A stretch of 64,000 bases of DNA from Patiria pectinifera (taxonomy: Eukaryota; Echinodermata; Asteroidea; Valvatida; Asterinidae): the NCBI GenBank assembly GCA_029964075.1, contig CM057148.1, positions 32,791,916 to 32,855,915 of the forward strand, written 5' to 3'. The notes under the pieces were generated by a model that was not told the DNA's origin, ran no database searches, and saw nothing but the letters and a program-made list of their open reading frames with translations. The position numbers and the translations under genes are program-made. Of this stretch, positions 23,720-36,162 are shown one piece after another; the first letter of the stretch is position 1, and every line of letters starts with the position of its first letter.

Positions 23720-25058
23720 TAGAGTTTGTGGGAACAAACACACGGTGTTGGGCCATTGTTTTTGTTGACGTTGATTGTTGATTGTTGATGTTGATGTTGA
23801 TGTTGAGGGTTAAAAAATAGTGCGTGTAGTACGATGAACTCTCAGACTATTTAACAGTCAAACATGAAACAACATCAGAACGATCCAACAATTATAACTA
23901 CAGCGATAAGCGAATTATTTGCAAATATAGCGATGAAGAAGCAACCAGTGCAAAACCAATATGGCACTTCTTACACAACTAATCAAAGTGATCTTACTCA
24001 ACTGATCGTAGAGACATTTACCAGTTCAGTTTGTGGCCTCAAACTACTACAGTTCTCCCAAAATAAAGTGATTTCGATCAATAATTCTTTACAAAATAAC
24101 AGCCGTCATGTCGCTTTTCACTTCGTGTCCATTACTTGGTTACGGAGAGGGCGCCCTCCATCGGCATTTGCAAGGAATGTAAACAAACATTCATTCATAA
24201 TTTTTTCTGTCCGGAACAAACGTTTCAAGACGAAGGCGTTGTCAACTTCACATTTCAAGGGGGCTGCAGGAAATCTCAAAGTTCACTTATTGCCACGAAA
24301 CATGAGGAAGTTTTAGACCTATTTCTAATCTGCCATTCAACCAACAAATCGAGATTAAATCCCTCAGGGTTGATTTTCCAGGAATTTTCAAAGGAAAAGA
24401 GGTCTTTTCCTTTTAAATTCCGGTCTGATGATGTAATCAATTTTTTTCGCGCACAGGTCTTGTCTGCATTAAGGTTATCATGTATACATCATTTTGAGGC
24501 GATTACCACAAATTTCACCAAAGACATCCACTGAAAATGAGTCTTGGACTTTTTTAACCTGCCGCTAGAGGGCGCTCGACTGTTCATGGCGTCACTGATC
24601 CCTTTTTTTTTTACATGTTAACCATCCAGACACTAACATTGTTGAAAGCAAGTTCATATCTTTTTCCACTTTCAAATTATTAGGCACTTCCTGTTTGGAC
24701 CGGAAGGAAGGGTCACGTGATTTCGCAAGCACAAGATAAATTGAAGGTCATGTCTAATCATGTCGATTCCCGCAAAATTCAAGTTGCGGTCTCTGACGGT
24801 TGATTTTATATTGAATTTCAAAGACGAAATTTATTATTTTTTAAAGTGACGTCACGTGACCCATGATGACGTCATAATGACGTAATTTCAAAAAAGCACA
24901 TCTGCGGTAGGTTGTGCATTCATGTATTGACAATTGAAGTTCATATATGTTTCCATTTTTCCAAACAGTTCTGGAGAAGGATGTGTCTTGGAGAATAATA
25001 ACAAGAATATTGAACTCGTAGAATAACAGTAGGTGTTGGGCTCAAGGCCCAACACCTA
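23720..25058 (+). repeat. hairpin-ended repeat, variant copy d
   Basis: After the start (GGTGTTGGGCC near 23745) it carries a GTTGAT-rich minisatellite (about 23760-23810) and a segment of about 400 bp of unknown origin with a 150-codon open frame (23864-24316) that matches nothing I know. It ends in the hairpin TAGGTGTTGGGC..GCCCAACACCTA at 25030-25058. Bases 23815-23830 (GTGCGTGTAGTACG) match the uninterrupted target of the hAT-like insertion at 32777. Confidence 0.6.
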
Positions 25059-25065
25059 GTAAAAA

Positions 25066-26914
25066 TAGAGGTTGTACGAACAACCACACGGTGTTGGGCC
25101 ATGGATCACCGCAAATTTTGCCACACACATTAACTCAAAATATGCATGTTTAAATCCATGTTTGACTTTTTCAACATGCCGCCAGAGGGCGCTCTAACAT
25201 TTGATGACGTGACCTGTAAATTTTTTGTACAGTACTGCCTAGGCAGACACTCGAATCGTTGAAAGCAAGTTCGCATCTCCTGCCAATTTCAATTAATAAG
25301 GCACTTCTGGTTTTGACCGGAAGGAAGGGTCACGTGATTTTGCACTTAATACCAAAAATGTAGACCCTGCAATATTTTATCGATTGCCATAAAAAAACAA
25401 AATCAAATCTGTAGCAGTTGATTTTATATTGATTTTCAAAGATTAAGTATGGAAATCTTTATTTGCTTGTAATAAGACACTTGATGACGTCATTGTGACG
25501 TCATCGCCAGAAACCTCCAGCGATATATTTACTGTGCTATATATAGCCACATCTTGATTATATCTTTCACGGTTGATTTTTTTAGCAATTGTTTAAGGTT
25601 TTAAGGTCTTTTCCCAATAACTTCCGGTCTGATGACGTAATCAATTTGTTTTCGCACACAGGTCTTTTCTGCATTAAGTTCATCATGTATGTTAAGTTTG
25701 AAGCGATTACCGCAAATTTGGCCACAAACATCAAGTGATAATGCCTTTTCGACGTTTTTTAAACTGCCGCTAGAGGGCGCTCTAACATTTGATGACGTCA
25801 CCTGTAATATGTTTGTACAGTATTGCCTAGGCAGACACTCGAATCGTTGAAAGCAAGTTCGCATCTTCTGCCAATTTCAAATAATAAGGCACTTCTGGTT
25901 TCGACCAGAAGGAATGGTCAAGTGATTTTGCACTTAATACCAAAACTGAAGACCCTGCAATATTGTATCGATCGCCATAAAGAACAAAATCAAATCTGTA
26001 GCAGTTTATTTTATATTGATTTTCAAAGATTAAATCTAGAAATCTTTGATTGCTTGTAATTTGACCCTTGATCACGTCATTGTGACGTCATTACCAGACA
26101 GTTCAAGAGCTATTTCAACTGTGCTATATACATCCAAATCTTGATTATATCTATCACAGTTGATTTTTAGCAATTGTTTAAGGTTTAAAGGTCTTTTTAT
26201 TGTAACTTCGGATCCGATGACATAATCAATTTTTTTTCGCGCACAGGTCTTGTCTGCATTAAGGTCATCATGTACATTAATTTTGAAGCGATTACCGCAA
26301 ACTTCGCCACAGACATCAAGTGAAAATGCGTTTTTGACGCTTTTTAACCTGCCGCTAGAGGGCGCTCCAACACTTCATGGCGTCACCCATTATTTTGTTG
26401 AAAGGTCAATCCAGGCAGACACTTAAATCGTTAAAAGCAAGTTCATATCTTTTTCCACTTTTAAATTATTAGGCACTTCCGGTTTCGACCGGAAGGAAGG
26501 GCCACGTGATTTTACGAGCACAGGATAAAATGAAGACCATGTATTACCATGTCGATTCTCGCAAATTTCAGATTCCGGTCTCTCAGGGTTGATTTTTATA
26601 TGGAATTTCAAAGATTAAATTTATTAAACTTTCAAGTGACGTCACATGACCCATGATGACGTCATGATGACGTAATTGCAAAAAAGCACATCTGTGGTGG
26701 ATTGTGCATTCATGTATTGACAATTGAAGTTCATACGTGTACATGTGTGTATATGTTTTCATTTTGACAGACAGTTCTGGAGAAGGAATGTGTCTTGAAT
26801 AAAAAAAACCCATTAAACCCTTACAATAACAATAGGTGTTGGGCTCAAGGCCCAACACCTAAATAGTGAACTTTTACAAAAACAATAGGTGTTGGGCTCA
26901 AGGCCCAACACCTA
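25066..26914 (+). repeat. hairpin-ended repeat, full copy e
   Basis: It is a complete copy with start TAGAGGTTGTACGAACAACC and two successive terminal hairpins (26833-26861 and 26886-26914, 53 bp apart). Length to the first hairpin is about 1.80 kb, matching copy a at 1607-3395. The duplicated end hairpin is also seen at 32499 and 32553. It is rich in TGACGTCA, CACGTG and ACCGGAAG words and encodes no protein. Confidence 0.65.
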
Positions 26915-26922
26915 CATTGTAA

Positions 26923-27205
26923 CTAGAGGTAGGAACAACCACACGGTGTTGGGCCATGTATTACTGCAAACTTTGCCACACACATCAACTCAAAATATGC
27001 AAGTTTAAATCCATGTTTGACTTTTTCAACATGCCGCCAGAGGGCGCTCTAACATTTGATGACGTGACCTGTAAAATTTTGGTACAGTACTGCCTAGGCA
27101 GACACTCACATCGTTGAAAGCAAGTTCGCATCTTCTGCCAATTTCAAATAATAAGGCACTTCTGGTTTCGACCAGAAGGAAGGGTCACGTGATTTTCCAC
27201 TTACA
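26923..27205 (+). repeat. hairpin-ended repeat, 5' part of copy f
   Basis: It starts TAGAGGTAGGAACAACCAC and follows the family up to GGGTCACGTGATTTTCCACTT, where homology stops. A 3' part of the family resumes at about 32137, beyond the large inverted-repeat element. The two parts are not exactly adjacent in the family order, so a deletion or two different copies are involved. Confidence 0.55.
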
Positions 27206-27689
27206 TGTAGGTCAAACAAAAAAAATGGTGTGTTTACGGTAACGGTCTGAAAAAAATCCAGGTAGGTACCGGTAGGTTGGGAAATAATTTTATTTTGTAA
27301 TTTTTTTTAAATTTCAGTGCTGCAGGCTCATGCGCAGGGATGTGATTTCTCCGGTTTTATCCGGAAATCCGTTTTTTTGGGCCTCAAAAGTCCACCAACG
27401 TGAATCGTGTGAATCCGTTGAGAAAATAGGGGGGTAGAATGTGCTAATTAATTATTCACAATGAGTTTTGCTTGCCGAAATATCCGAAATTTACTTACGG
27501 ACATAAACTTCGTTGATCGATATGTATGCCGCACGCACATATTGAACACCCAATGTGAGAACGAAGTTGAAGACCATGCGGTTGCCATTAGTGCGATTAT
27601 GTGATTTTTCGCTCGGGGCCGAGGTTGTGGTTATGTAGGTCTAGTTCCTGTGTCGGTACTTAAGATGCACGTGTTGCGCTGGTCAGGTG

Positions 27690-30600
27690 TGCAGACGAGT
27701 GCAGCATGGTACACTGGTACCCTTCGCGTGCTAACAGAATCAATGCTATGATGAAGGATCGGAACCAGTGACTACTGCAAGTACTCACAGGTTCGTTTTC
27801 CGTGCGGAATCAATCGGCCGAAGTTGGATCGTAAAAATAGTAAAACAACCATCGATGGAAAAAGAGGATTTCTGAAAATTAATTCACAGAACGTGATCTT
27901 CATTTTCTGTGTATGTATTTTCCATTGAAATGACGAGATTGCAAAACTCGAACCTGTGGAGAAACATCGTAGTGTGTTTCTGCAGTCCGGCAGAATTTTC
28001 GGCCACACGGGATGGGCCGTACACAGTGCAGCAATGCACACTGATACCGCGCCGGGCCGGCCGTGTGTACGGCGCGTTGTACGGCCGGCCAGACTGAATG
28101 TTTGCGGCGCTAGCGGCCATGATGTACATGTACGTTAAGCATAATTGTGGAATGACCCACCTCAAATATATTTTTAAGTAGGTGAGGCAAGTTTTAATCA
28201 CTTTTGATGGCTAGTCTTGATAATTTTTGTGGCGCAAATGAGAATAATCCAGGCACAAAATACATGAAATATAAACGATTCCTTGCTTTACTAGTGATAC
28301 TACAAATATAGAAATGGTGAAATAATTTTTTCCAACAATACTACTGACGCTATTTTGAAAGGCATGTTATCGGAAGCAGAAGTGATATAAGTTTACATTA
28401 TACAATTTTGATTTTTTTTTACACAAAAATTACAAGATCTCCTCTGAAATGCTCTAAAATGCACCAGAAAGCTTCTAAAGTTCAAAAAATTTTGGGGCCC
28501 TTAAGCGGGCCCCGAACCCACGCCGTAGCTTCGCAGGTGGTTGTATCACAACAAAAATTCCCCCACAGGTTTGAAAAAAATCCTGGGGAGAACACCATGG
28601 TTCTCAACTTTGAGTACAGAAGGGCAATTCCACACCAAAGTGGACATGACACCAAAAAATTTAAATACATGTGACTTAAACAAATTTGGCATCAAATGAA
28701 AGCTAAAAGTCTATATTTTCAAGATTTGAAGTCGGAATTTTATTTTTAAACATTTCGGTACCAAAAACTAGGATTATGTAATAATCCTGTTTTAATCCTA
28801 AAAATGTGATTAATAGTGATATGAAAGTATTCTACAAATAGACACACAAAAATATGTACTAATGCCATCAGTTTCTGTCATGAGAAAGTATTGGTCTTGA
28901 AAAACTGACTAAAACTTGTTTTTAACATTTTGCGTAATTTGTTTCGCTTCAGTGACTTCTAATATTTCAGCCTTCGAAAATGTCCTTCCGTTACCGAAAA
29001 AATACATATTTTTAATTTATTTTTAAAACTTGCAGTATGAATGCATTGAAACTTATTGTGCAAAGCAAGTTTAGGTAGGCCTTCAATATGACATTATAAC
29101 TGACACTGCTGTACTTCTCGTTTTTTAATTACAATTAATTAAATCACGTCCTTCCGTTACCAAATTAGTAACGGAAGGACGGTAACGGAAGGACAAATCG
29201 TATTTTTATCAAATGTTACGACATTTGCGCTCATGTTTGAAAAATGAAAATCACTGGAAATACATGCATGTATAATGAGCATTGAAAGGACATTCATGTG
29301 ACCCACCTTCACAAAAGCGGGATAAGCAGGGCAAGGTGTTTATTACAATTGGAAGGCACAGGCATGTACAACATGTACAATGTACATGTACATATATGCC
29401 GATGTACCAGTACTTGTACACTATATGAAGTTGTTGCAGAAAATCAAATCATAAAGTTGCTGCCATCAGCATTCATGGACAATAGAGAAAGATACGAATT
29501 CTGTGAAGCCATTCCAGAAGCAAATTAAGTCAAAAATGGGATGGCAGAAAGTACCGGAACTTTGGGGCACTTTCATTCAATTTACACGTGTAAGACATGT
29601 GAGGTGCAGCCTTTGACAAATTATGCCCAAGTTAACAACTTCAGTTTGGATGTTTATAAATTAATTGTTACTACTCTAAATCATTGTAATTTGATTTCAA
29701 CCATTGATTTTAGAGTTCAATTAAAAGCAAGACCTAACTGAGGCCATCAGTTCTACCGGTAGATGTTTTGACCTTAAATGTTCAATGTACATGTAGGCTG
29801 GTCGCCCCCCCCCCCCCCACCCTTTAGGTAAACCTTTGAACCTACCGGTATTATTATTAAAAGTTGTTGGTGAACATGTAACCAATATACTCAAGAGTTC
29901 AAATACTGTGTATTTAAACTTTTAAGGATTGAGGTGATGGGTTTGAAGTCTATTTCTGTAGTAGTCCTGTGTTCGTGAATTATGTGTTTTGGGTTGTTTT
30001 CGTTTTTCTTTTGTTATCATTAATTAGCAGGCTTCTATCTTTATCTCAATAGTTTCTTGGGTATAATTATTTATGCCAGGTCTGCATATTGTTGATTTCA
30101 CATTCAGTTACACATTTAAGCAATTTGTTTCACTTGTATAATTAGTGTAAATTCACATTTTGTTCATGCTATAATTGAGTAAACCTTTTGTCCTTCCGTT
30201 TCCGTCCTTCCGTTACCAAATTATAATCTGCTTAAAACGTTGTAATTATATAACCAAAACACTTAAAGTCAAATGAAAGGCGGTATAGTATAGATAAAGC
30301 TTCAGGGATTCCATTTCCTACCTTTAAAATATAACTGCCCCATAAAATTCACAGAGTTTTTGCAAAACGCGAGTAAGTTGGAAAACCCTTGTCCGTTTTA
30401 CCGTCCTTCCGTTACCGACCTCATTAATATTCATAATTCATAAACGGGAGGCATTCATGCCCCCCAAAAGTGTGGAAAATGAAAGAAGCATTATAGCAAT
30501 ACAATTGTGACATTTGTTTGCTGTAACTATGAACAGTGTCTGTGATACACACATTTGAAATTTTGTTTAATGAGTGAAAACGTCCTTCCGTTACCGTGGA

Positions 30601-31885
30601 ATTGCCCAGAATAAAACTTTATTAGAACAAGAGTACATCATAACAAATAAGGGAAAATTCTTCATAAAATTAAAACAAATCCTGCTTCAGAATTTCAGAG
30701 GAAAGTGCCCAGTAATTGCCTTAGATTGCACCACAGAGCATCTAAAATCAAAAATTTTCCGGGGCCCTTAAGCGGGCCCCGGACCCCACGCCGTAATGGC
30801 TTCGCGCTAAGCGCTCGTCGGGGTTTGCACTTCATGCATAAAATTTTCAGGTTTTTTTGTTACAGACCAATCACATCCCTGCATGCGTGTTCTTTTGCAA
30901 AATATTTGTATAAAAACATTATTCAAGCATTCAAGATACTCAATCCATACATTTCATTCCAAATTAATTTGTACCATCCCAGGGTTCTCCCCAGGATTAT
31001 TCAAACTGTGGGGGAAGTTTTGCTGTGATTCAACAACCTGCGAAGCCATGGCGTGGGGTTCGGGGCCCGCTTTTTAAGGGCCCCGAAAAGTTTTGAGAGA
31101 AGATCTTGTAGGCGCTTATTTTTGTAATTAAAGAAAAAAAATCAAAATTACATTGACAAGTAAGTTTCAAATTAAGAAATTAAGGTGAAGAAAAAAATCC
31201 TTTTGCTTCCGATAACATGTCTTTCAAAATAGCGTCACTAGGTCGGACAAATTATTTCACCAATTTGTTGGGGGTGCTGATTCATTAATGGAGCATCATA
31301 GAGCAAGGAATCATGTTTATTTTGTGCCTGGATTATTTTCATTTGCGCCACGAAAATTATCAAGACTGGCCATCAAAAGTGATTAAAACTTGCCTCACCT
31401 AATAAAAAATATTTTTGAGGTGGGTGATTCCACTATATACCGGTATGCATATCAAACATCACGGCCGCTGGCGCCGCCGACATTCAGTCTGGCCGGCCGT
31501 ACATCACGCCATGCTCACGGCGCAGTTGCAGTGTGCATTACTGCACTGTGTACGGCCCATCCCACGTGGCCGAAAATCTTGCACTACTACAGAAACACGC
31601 TATGATGTTACGCCACAAGTTTGAGCTTTGCAATCTCGTCATTTTAATGGAAAACACATACACATAAAATAAAGATCACGTTCAGGAATTAATTCGCTGA
31701 AATTCTCTTTCTCCACCGATGTTCGTTTGGTATTTTTACGATCCAACTTCGGCCGACGGAACAACATCATCGTGGTACGACGTTTGTATAGGCAGTAGTC
31801 ACTGGTTCTGGTCCTTCATTATACATGTAGTATTGATTCCGTTAGCATGCGAAGGGAACCAGTGTACCATGCTGTATGCGCTGCA
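27690..31885. mobile_element. 4.2-kb element with ~0.9-kb inverted arms
   Basis: The left arm (about 27690-28610) and right arm (about 30970-31885) are diverged reverse complements. Shared marks are CAGCATGGTACACTGGTWCCC, GAACCAGTGACTACTGC, a GGCCGGCC-rich stretch, GGCATGTTATCGGAAGCAGA and GGGGCCCTTAAGCGGGCCCC. The 2.3-kb centre has no long open frame and holds repeated GTCCTTCCGTTACC words. Family words also occur in DNA at 12120-12400. It is best read as a non-autonomous foldback-type DNA transposon. Exact ends and target duplication could not be fixed by eye. Confidence 0.6.
28982..30596. repeat. cluster of GTCCTTCCGTTACC words
   Basis: Eight copies of a 14-bp word lie in 1.6 kb: plus at 28982, 29148, 30190 (one mismatch), 30204, 30403 and 30582; minus at 29167 (one mismatch) and 29181. 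Some are back to back: 29148-29194 forms a plus/minus/minus group with a near-palindromic core. Reiterated words inside a transposon often bind its transposase, but that is inference here. Confidence 0.65.
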
Positions 31886-32136
31886 TGCCTGTCAGCTGGC
31901 GGTCGACAGAACCCGTCATCGTGTGCACATGTATTTTAATCACACATGCATCAGAAAAACAGGATTTTTGTCAAGATTTTGCATGTCAAGATGAAATAAT
32001 GGCGTATGTAACGATTAAATTGTGCATTTTAATGGCGTGAATAATAATAAATTGTGCGTATCGGGGGCTGAAAAATGTGATCGCATTTTTGTCGGGCCGA
32101 TTCGCAGTACGCACGTTTGTACGTGGGGAGAACCAC

Positions 32137-32580
32137 GTTCAAATTATTAGGCACTTCCGGTTTCAACCGGAAGGAAGGGTCACGTGATTTTACGCGCACA
32201 AGATAAAATGAAGAGCATGTATTATCATGTCGATTCCTGCAAAATTCAAGTTCTGGTCTGTCACGGTTGATTTTATATGGAATTTCAAAGATTAAATTTA
32301 TTAGACTTTCAAGTGACGTCACGTGACCTGTGATGACGTCATAATGATGTAATTACAAAAAAGCACATCTACCGGTATAGTGGGTTGTGCATTCATGTAT
32401 TGACAATTGAAGTTCATATGTTTTCAGTTTGACAGACAGTTCTAGAAACGAAATGTGTCTTGGAGAATAATAATAACATTGAACCCATACAATAACAATA
32501 GGTGTTGGGCTAAAGCCCAACACCTAAAAATAGTAAATTCTTACAAGAACAATAGGTGTTGGGCTCAGGCCCAACACCTA
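32137..32580 (+). repeat. hairpin-ended repeat, 3' part (copy f)
   Basis: It resumes at TTCAAATTATTAGGCACTTCC and carries CGGTTTCAACCGGAAGGAAGG and GTGACGTCACGTGACC. It ends with two hairpins, 32499-32526 and 32553-32580. Another copy starts at once (32582). Confidence 0.6.
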
Positions 32581-32581
32581 A

Positions 32582-32776
32582 CTAGATGTTGTAGGAACAA
32601 CCACACGGTGTTGGGCCATTGTAGATGTTGACGTTGATTGTTGTTGTTGATGTTGATTGTTGAATGTTGCTGTTGATTGTTGATTTTGATTGTTGATGTT
32701 GATTGTTGATTGTTGATTAGTTGATGGTGATTGTTGATTGTGTTGAGGGTTAAGGATTGAAAAATAGCGCCTGTAG
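32582..32776 (+). repeat. hairpin-ended repeat start plus GTTGAT minisatellite
   Basis: GTTGTAGGAACAACC and GGTGTTGGGCC are followed by 32620-32750, a run of GTTGATGTTGATTGTTGATT units. The tail AGGGTTAAGGATTGAAAAATAGC matches 23805-23822 in copy d. The hAT-like element then interrupts the copy at 32777. Confidence 0.6.
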
Positions 32777-35614
32777 TAAGCACCATCGATATATCGATTT
32801 TATCGATATTGGTTTGATATCGATATCGCCGATGTTAGTTATTTGGTAAAATCGATAAATCGAAAATATCGGATTTTGGAGAAAACATCGATATTGAAAA
32901 ATACATCGAAAATATCGCTACTGAGGAACGAACTTTATTAAAAAATATGAAAGTGCATCGTCACATTACCCTAATTTTCGATAAGCCACGGCTTACGTTG
33001 ATTCTCACGCTGAGTGAAAAATGTCCCTGTAGCTTATATTCCAGGCGGCGTATACGGCGACATTTGAAGAATAAATTCAGTCACCTATCTCAGTGTGGCA
33101 CTCAAAATTGGCGTACACTTTGCCTCGAAAATATCACCAAATTTATCCTCCAAAACAGAGAATTATTTGCTAACCAAACATACATAGACTAGCACCACGT
33201 GCTGATGATATCGCTATGCACAGCAGCGTGTATCCCAGGCCCATCCCATGTCGGCAACGTACGTAATACGGACACTAGAACTGCAGGCGGCGTCAGACGG
33301 GCCAATCAAAAGACCACGTGATAAACGCTGCTAAAAAATTTGGATTCGCACTTACGATCCGGACATGAGGAGTGCCCGGAGCGTCAGTGCGATACCAAAT
33401 TATCCGCAGCATTTATCATCTGGATCACACCATTACGGTCTAGGGGTGTACCCTTAGAACAATTTACCAGCATTTCCACCGTTTCGGAATTAAAACACCG
33501 AATCTCAGCGTCAGTTTTGTTTGTGATTGAGAATATACATACGTTACGAAACGCCGAGCGGCAGAACTTTCTGTTGATATTTGCTGGAATTCACAGTCTC
33601 AAAGTAATGATGAGTTCCAAAATAACCTCTTGTGATGTGTCGTATTTTGCTTAATTTTCATTCTGTTCTGTACTTCCCCCATCCGTCACCATGGATATAC
33701 AGTTGCCTAGCAACACCATGTCGGTAGGACGTTTGTAGGCCCGCTTCATTGCCCCTCTCATACCAGTACTCAAAGCCCCTTGGTAATTAGTTGCAGTTAA
33801 ATGTATTCTCCATTGACATCGGTCTGCAAACTCCGTCCTTATTTGCATAATCATAAATATGCATTGGCCACTCTAAAAAACATAATTCGTTGATAATATC
33901 TAAAATAACAATGATTGATTGAACATTTCAGACTTTATGTGTACAAAATTGATGACATCTTTTGCACTATCCTGGACATTTTGGTGCAAAAAATGAATTT
34001 CACTTTTTGATACTGTGACTGGAAAGGTGTACTGTATGATATAGGGGGCCTATAGATTGCAAAATTATTCCAGCACAATTAGGCAGATAGTCAGGTGGCA
34101 TATGGTCGGAATCGTGACCGACTGGTCTAAAGCACCAAACTTGGCAGATAGATTCTTATATACCTAGAGAAGATATTTAGAAGGGGTGACACCTGAAATT
34201 CTCTTGGGAAGGGTGCCTTATTTGCATAAATCATTAATCCCTGCCATGTAATATATTTTTTCCCATATTTGGGTATATTTTTATTTTTTTAATTTTTTTG
34301 AAAAGTGTATTTTGGGGATTCTACTTACATATCTTTACTTCAAAAACATTTTCTAAAGCATGTTAGTGACTGAATAATTACGAGGACATAGTACACGTAA
34401 ATCACCAAAAGGGCTACTATTTTACCCTAAAGTTGCGCGCATTTACCTTTACCTCCGATATCATCAACTAGTCTCGCCAAACGTGGATATTGATGAGCTT
34501 CAAATTCACAAAGGTACTTACTGACATAGTTAACCTAACAAAAATAAGTGGGAAATCATGTGAAAATTGATAACATCTTGATGTTCGGCCCAAAAGACAA
34601 AAAAAGGGGAGAAAATGTGGTGTCCGTAAATTGGGCTACTACGGGAAGGGTAACGTGGGGACTTGAACAAGTTCAACAAAATCCCCCCAAATAAGAGATT
34701 ATTGTTGTTTACAATAATTTTGTCTACGCCAAAACGTTTTCTCAACAATAAGTTTGGGAATTTCCTTGAACTTGTTCCAGTCTTCCATGTTAGGCAACCC
34801 TTCACCTTACTTGTTAGCCCAATTTATGGACACCTCGTTTTTTCCCAGTTTTTGTTTTCTGGGCTAAATATCACAATGTTCTCATTGTTCACACGATCTT
34901 GCATAAGGTTTCAATAGGGTAACTGTACCAGTAAGCTACTTGGTGTATTTGAAGTTCATCAATGCTGATGTTTCGCAAGACTAATTGATGATATCTGGGG
35001 ACAAGGTAAATGCGCGCAATTTAGGGCATAATCGTAGCCATTTTGGATCGTTACTATGTCCTCATAATTATTCAGTCACTTATATGCTTTGGAAAATGTT
35101 ATTTAAGTAAAGATATGTAAGTAGCATCCCCAAAACACACTTTGCAAAAAAAAATTAAAATAAAATAAAAATATACCCAAATATATTACACGGCAGGGAT
35201 TAATGATTTATGCAAATTAGGCACCCTTCCCAAAAGAATTTCGGGTGTCACCCCTTCTAAATATCTTTTCTAGGACTATAAGAATCTATCTGCCAAGTTT
35301 GGTGCTTGGGACCAGTCGGTCACGATCTTGACGAAAATTAGATCTAAGCCACCTGACTAAGATGCCTTGAAATCTGTAAGTTAAGGGTCTGGTGTTGTCA
35401 TGCACATTGACTACATCACCCGTCGTGTTTGGGGTTCACAACTTATTACGTCCCCATGCAGATTCGGTGTCATTTAAGCGAATGAAAGAGTAGATTCCAT
35501 GTAATTCACGCCTATTATAATACCTTGAAAATTAAATGTATAAAATATTGATATATCGATATAAAAAACCCTGATATATCAGTATCTGCCGAAGCACGAT
35601 ATCGACGGTGCTTA
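32777..35614. mobile_element. hAT-like element (non-autonomous) with 8-bp target duplication
   Basis: GCCTGTAG lies directly on both sides (32769-32776 and 35615-35622). The termini are inverted: TAAGCACCATCGATAT at the left and ATATCGACGGTGCTTA at the right, 15 of 16 matching. An 8-bp target duplication is the signature of the hAT superfamily. Subterminal ATCGATAT palindromes are abundant. Copy d carries a similar uninterrupted site near 23815-23830. The interior has short open frames (32947-33192 and 33340-33654) that I do not recognise as a transposase, and a second foldback element is nested at 34085-35380. Confidence 0.7.
34085..35380. mobile_element. foldback element nested in the hAT-like element
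   Basis: Arms of about 600 bp are diverged reverse complements: TCAGGTGGCATATGG and ACCGACTGGTCTAAAGCACC at the left, GGACCAGTCGGTCACGATC and AAGCCACCTGACTAAGATGCC at the right. The centre is near 34670-34760 (ATTATTGTTGTTTACAATAAT). It has no protein of known kind. Confidence 0.6.
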
Positions 35615-36127
35615 GCCTGTAGTAATTATACAGAGAATAATTAAAAAGAGTCAGTTGTGGATCTGCACACGCGTAAGCTGCTGTACTGTAAACTTATCCA
35701 GTACAATTGTTACAAAAACCCATTAAATAGCTCATATCTCTTAAAGTAAAGGTCGCACACCATTTGCGCAATACAAAATATTGCTCGCCATACTTTCTCT
35801 ACCCCAATGTGGATGTTTTTAGAAAAAAACAACTGCCCAATTTTTAAAAAGCGCCAAATTGGGCGCTTTCGCCAGCCCAATTTTTCAGTCTCTTATGACC
35901 TCATCAAAAGTCAAAACATGCTACCGTTAAGAAGTTGTCATATAAACGTGTACAAAACACAGGTAAACGCTCAAAGTTCATTGGTTCATCAAACAGCCGT
36001 TACATGTTGTCCAATAGTGAACATAAACAGTCGTAATACCAGAGACTGGGGAAACCTCTTTTATACGCAATCATCCCCGAGTTGCTTTACACACGCCATA
36101 CAGTACAATGTACGGTACATGTACATG

Positions 36128-36129
<2 letters not shown>

Positions 36130-36162
<33 letters not shown>

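Noticed and set aside
27772-31994. Similar short frames on both arms (for example VCIAALCTAHP and VCITALCTAHP)
   Set aside because: They arise from the inverted arms of the 4.2-kb element; no start, splice or domain evidence.
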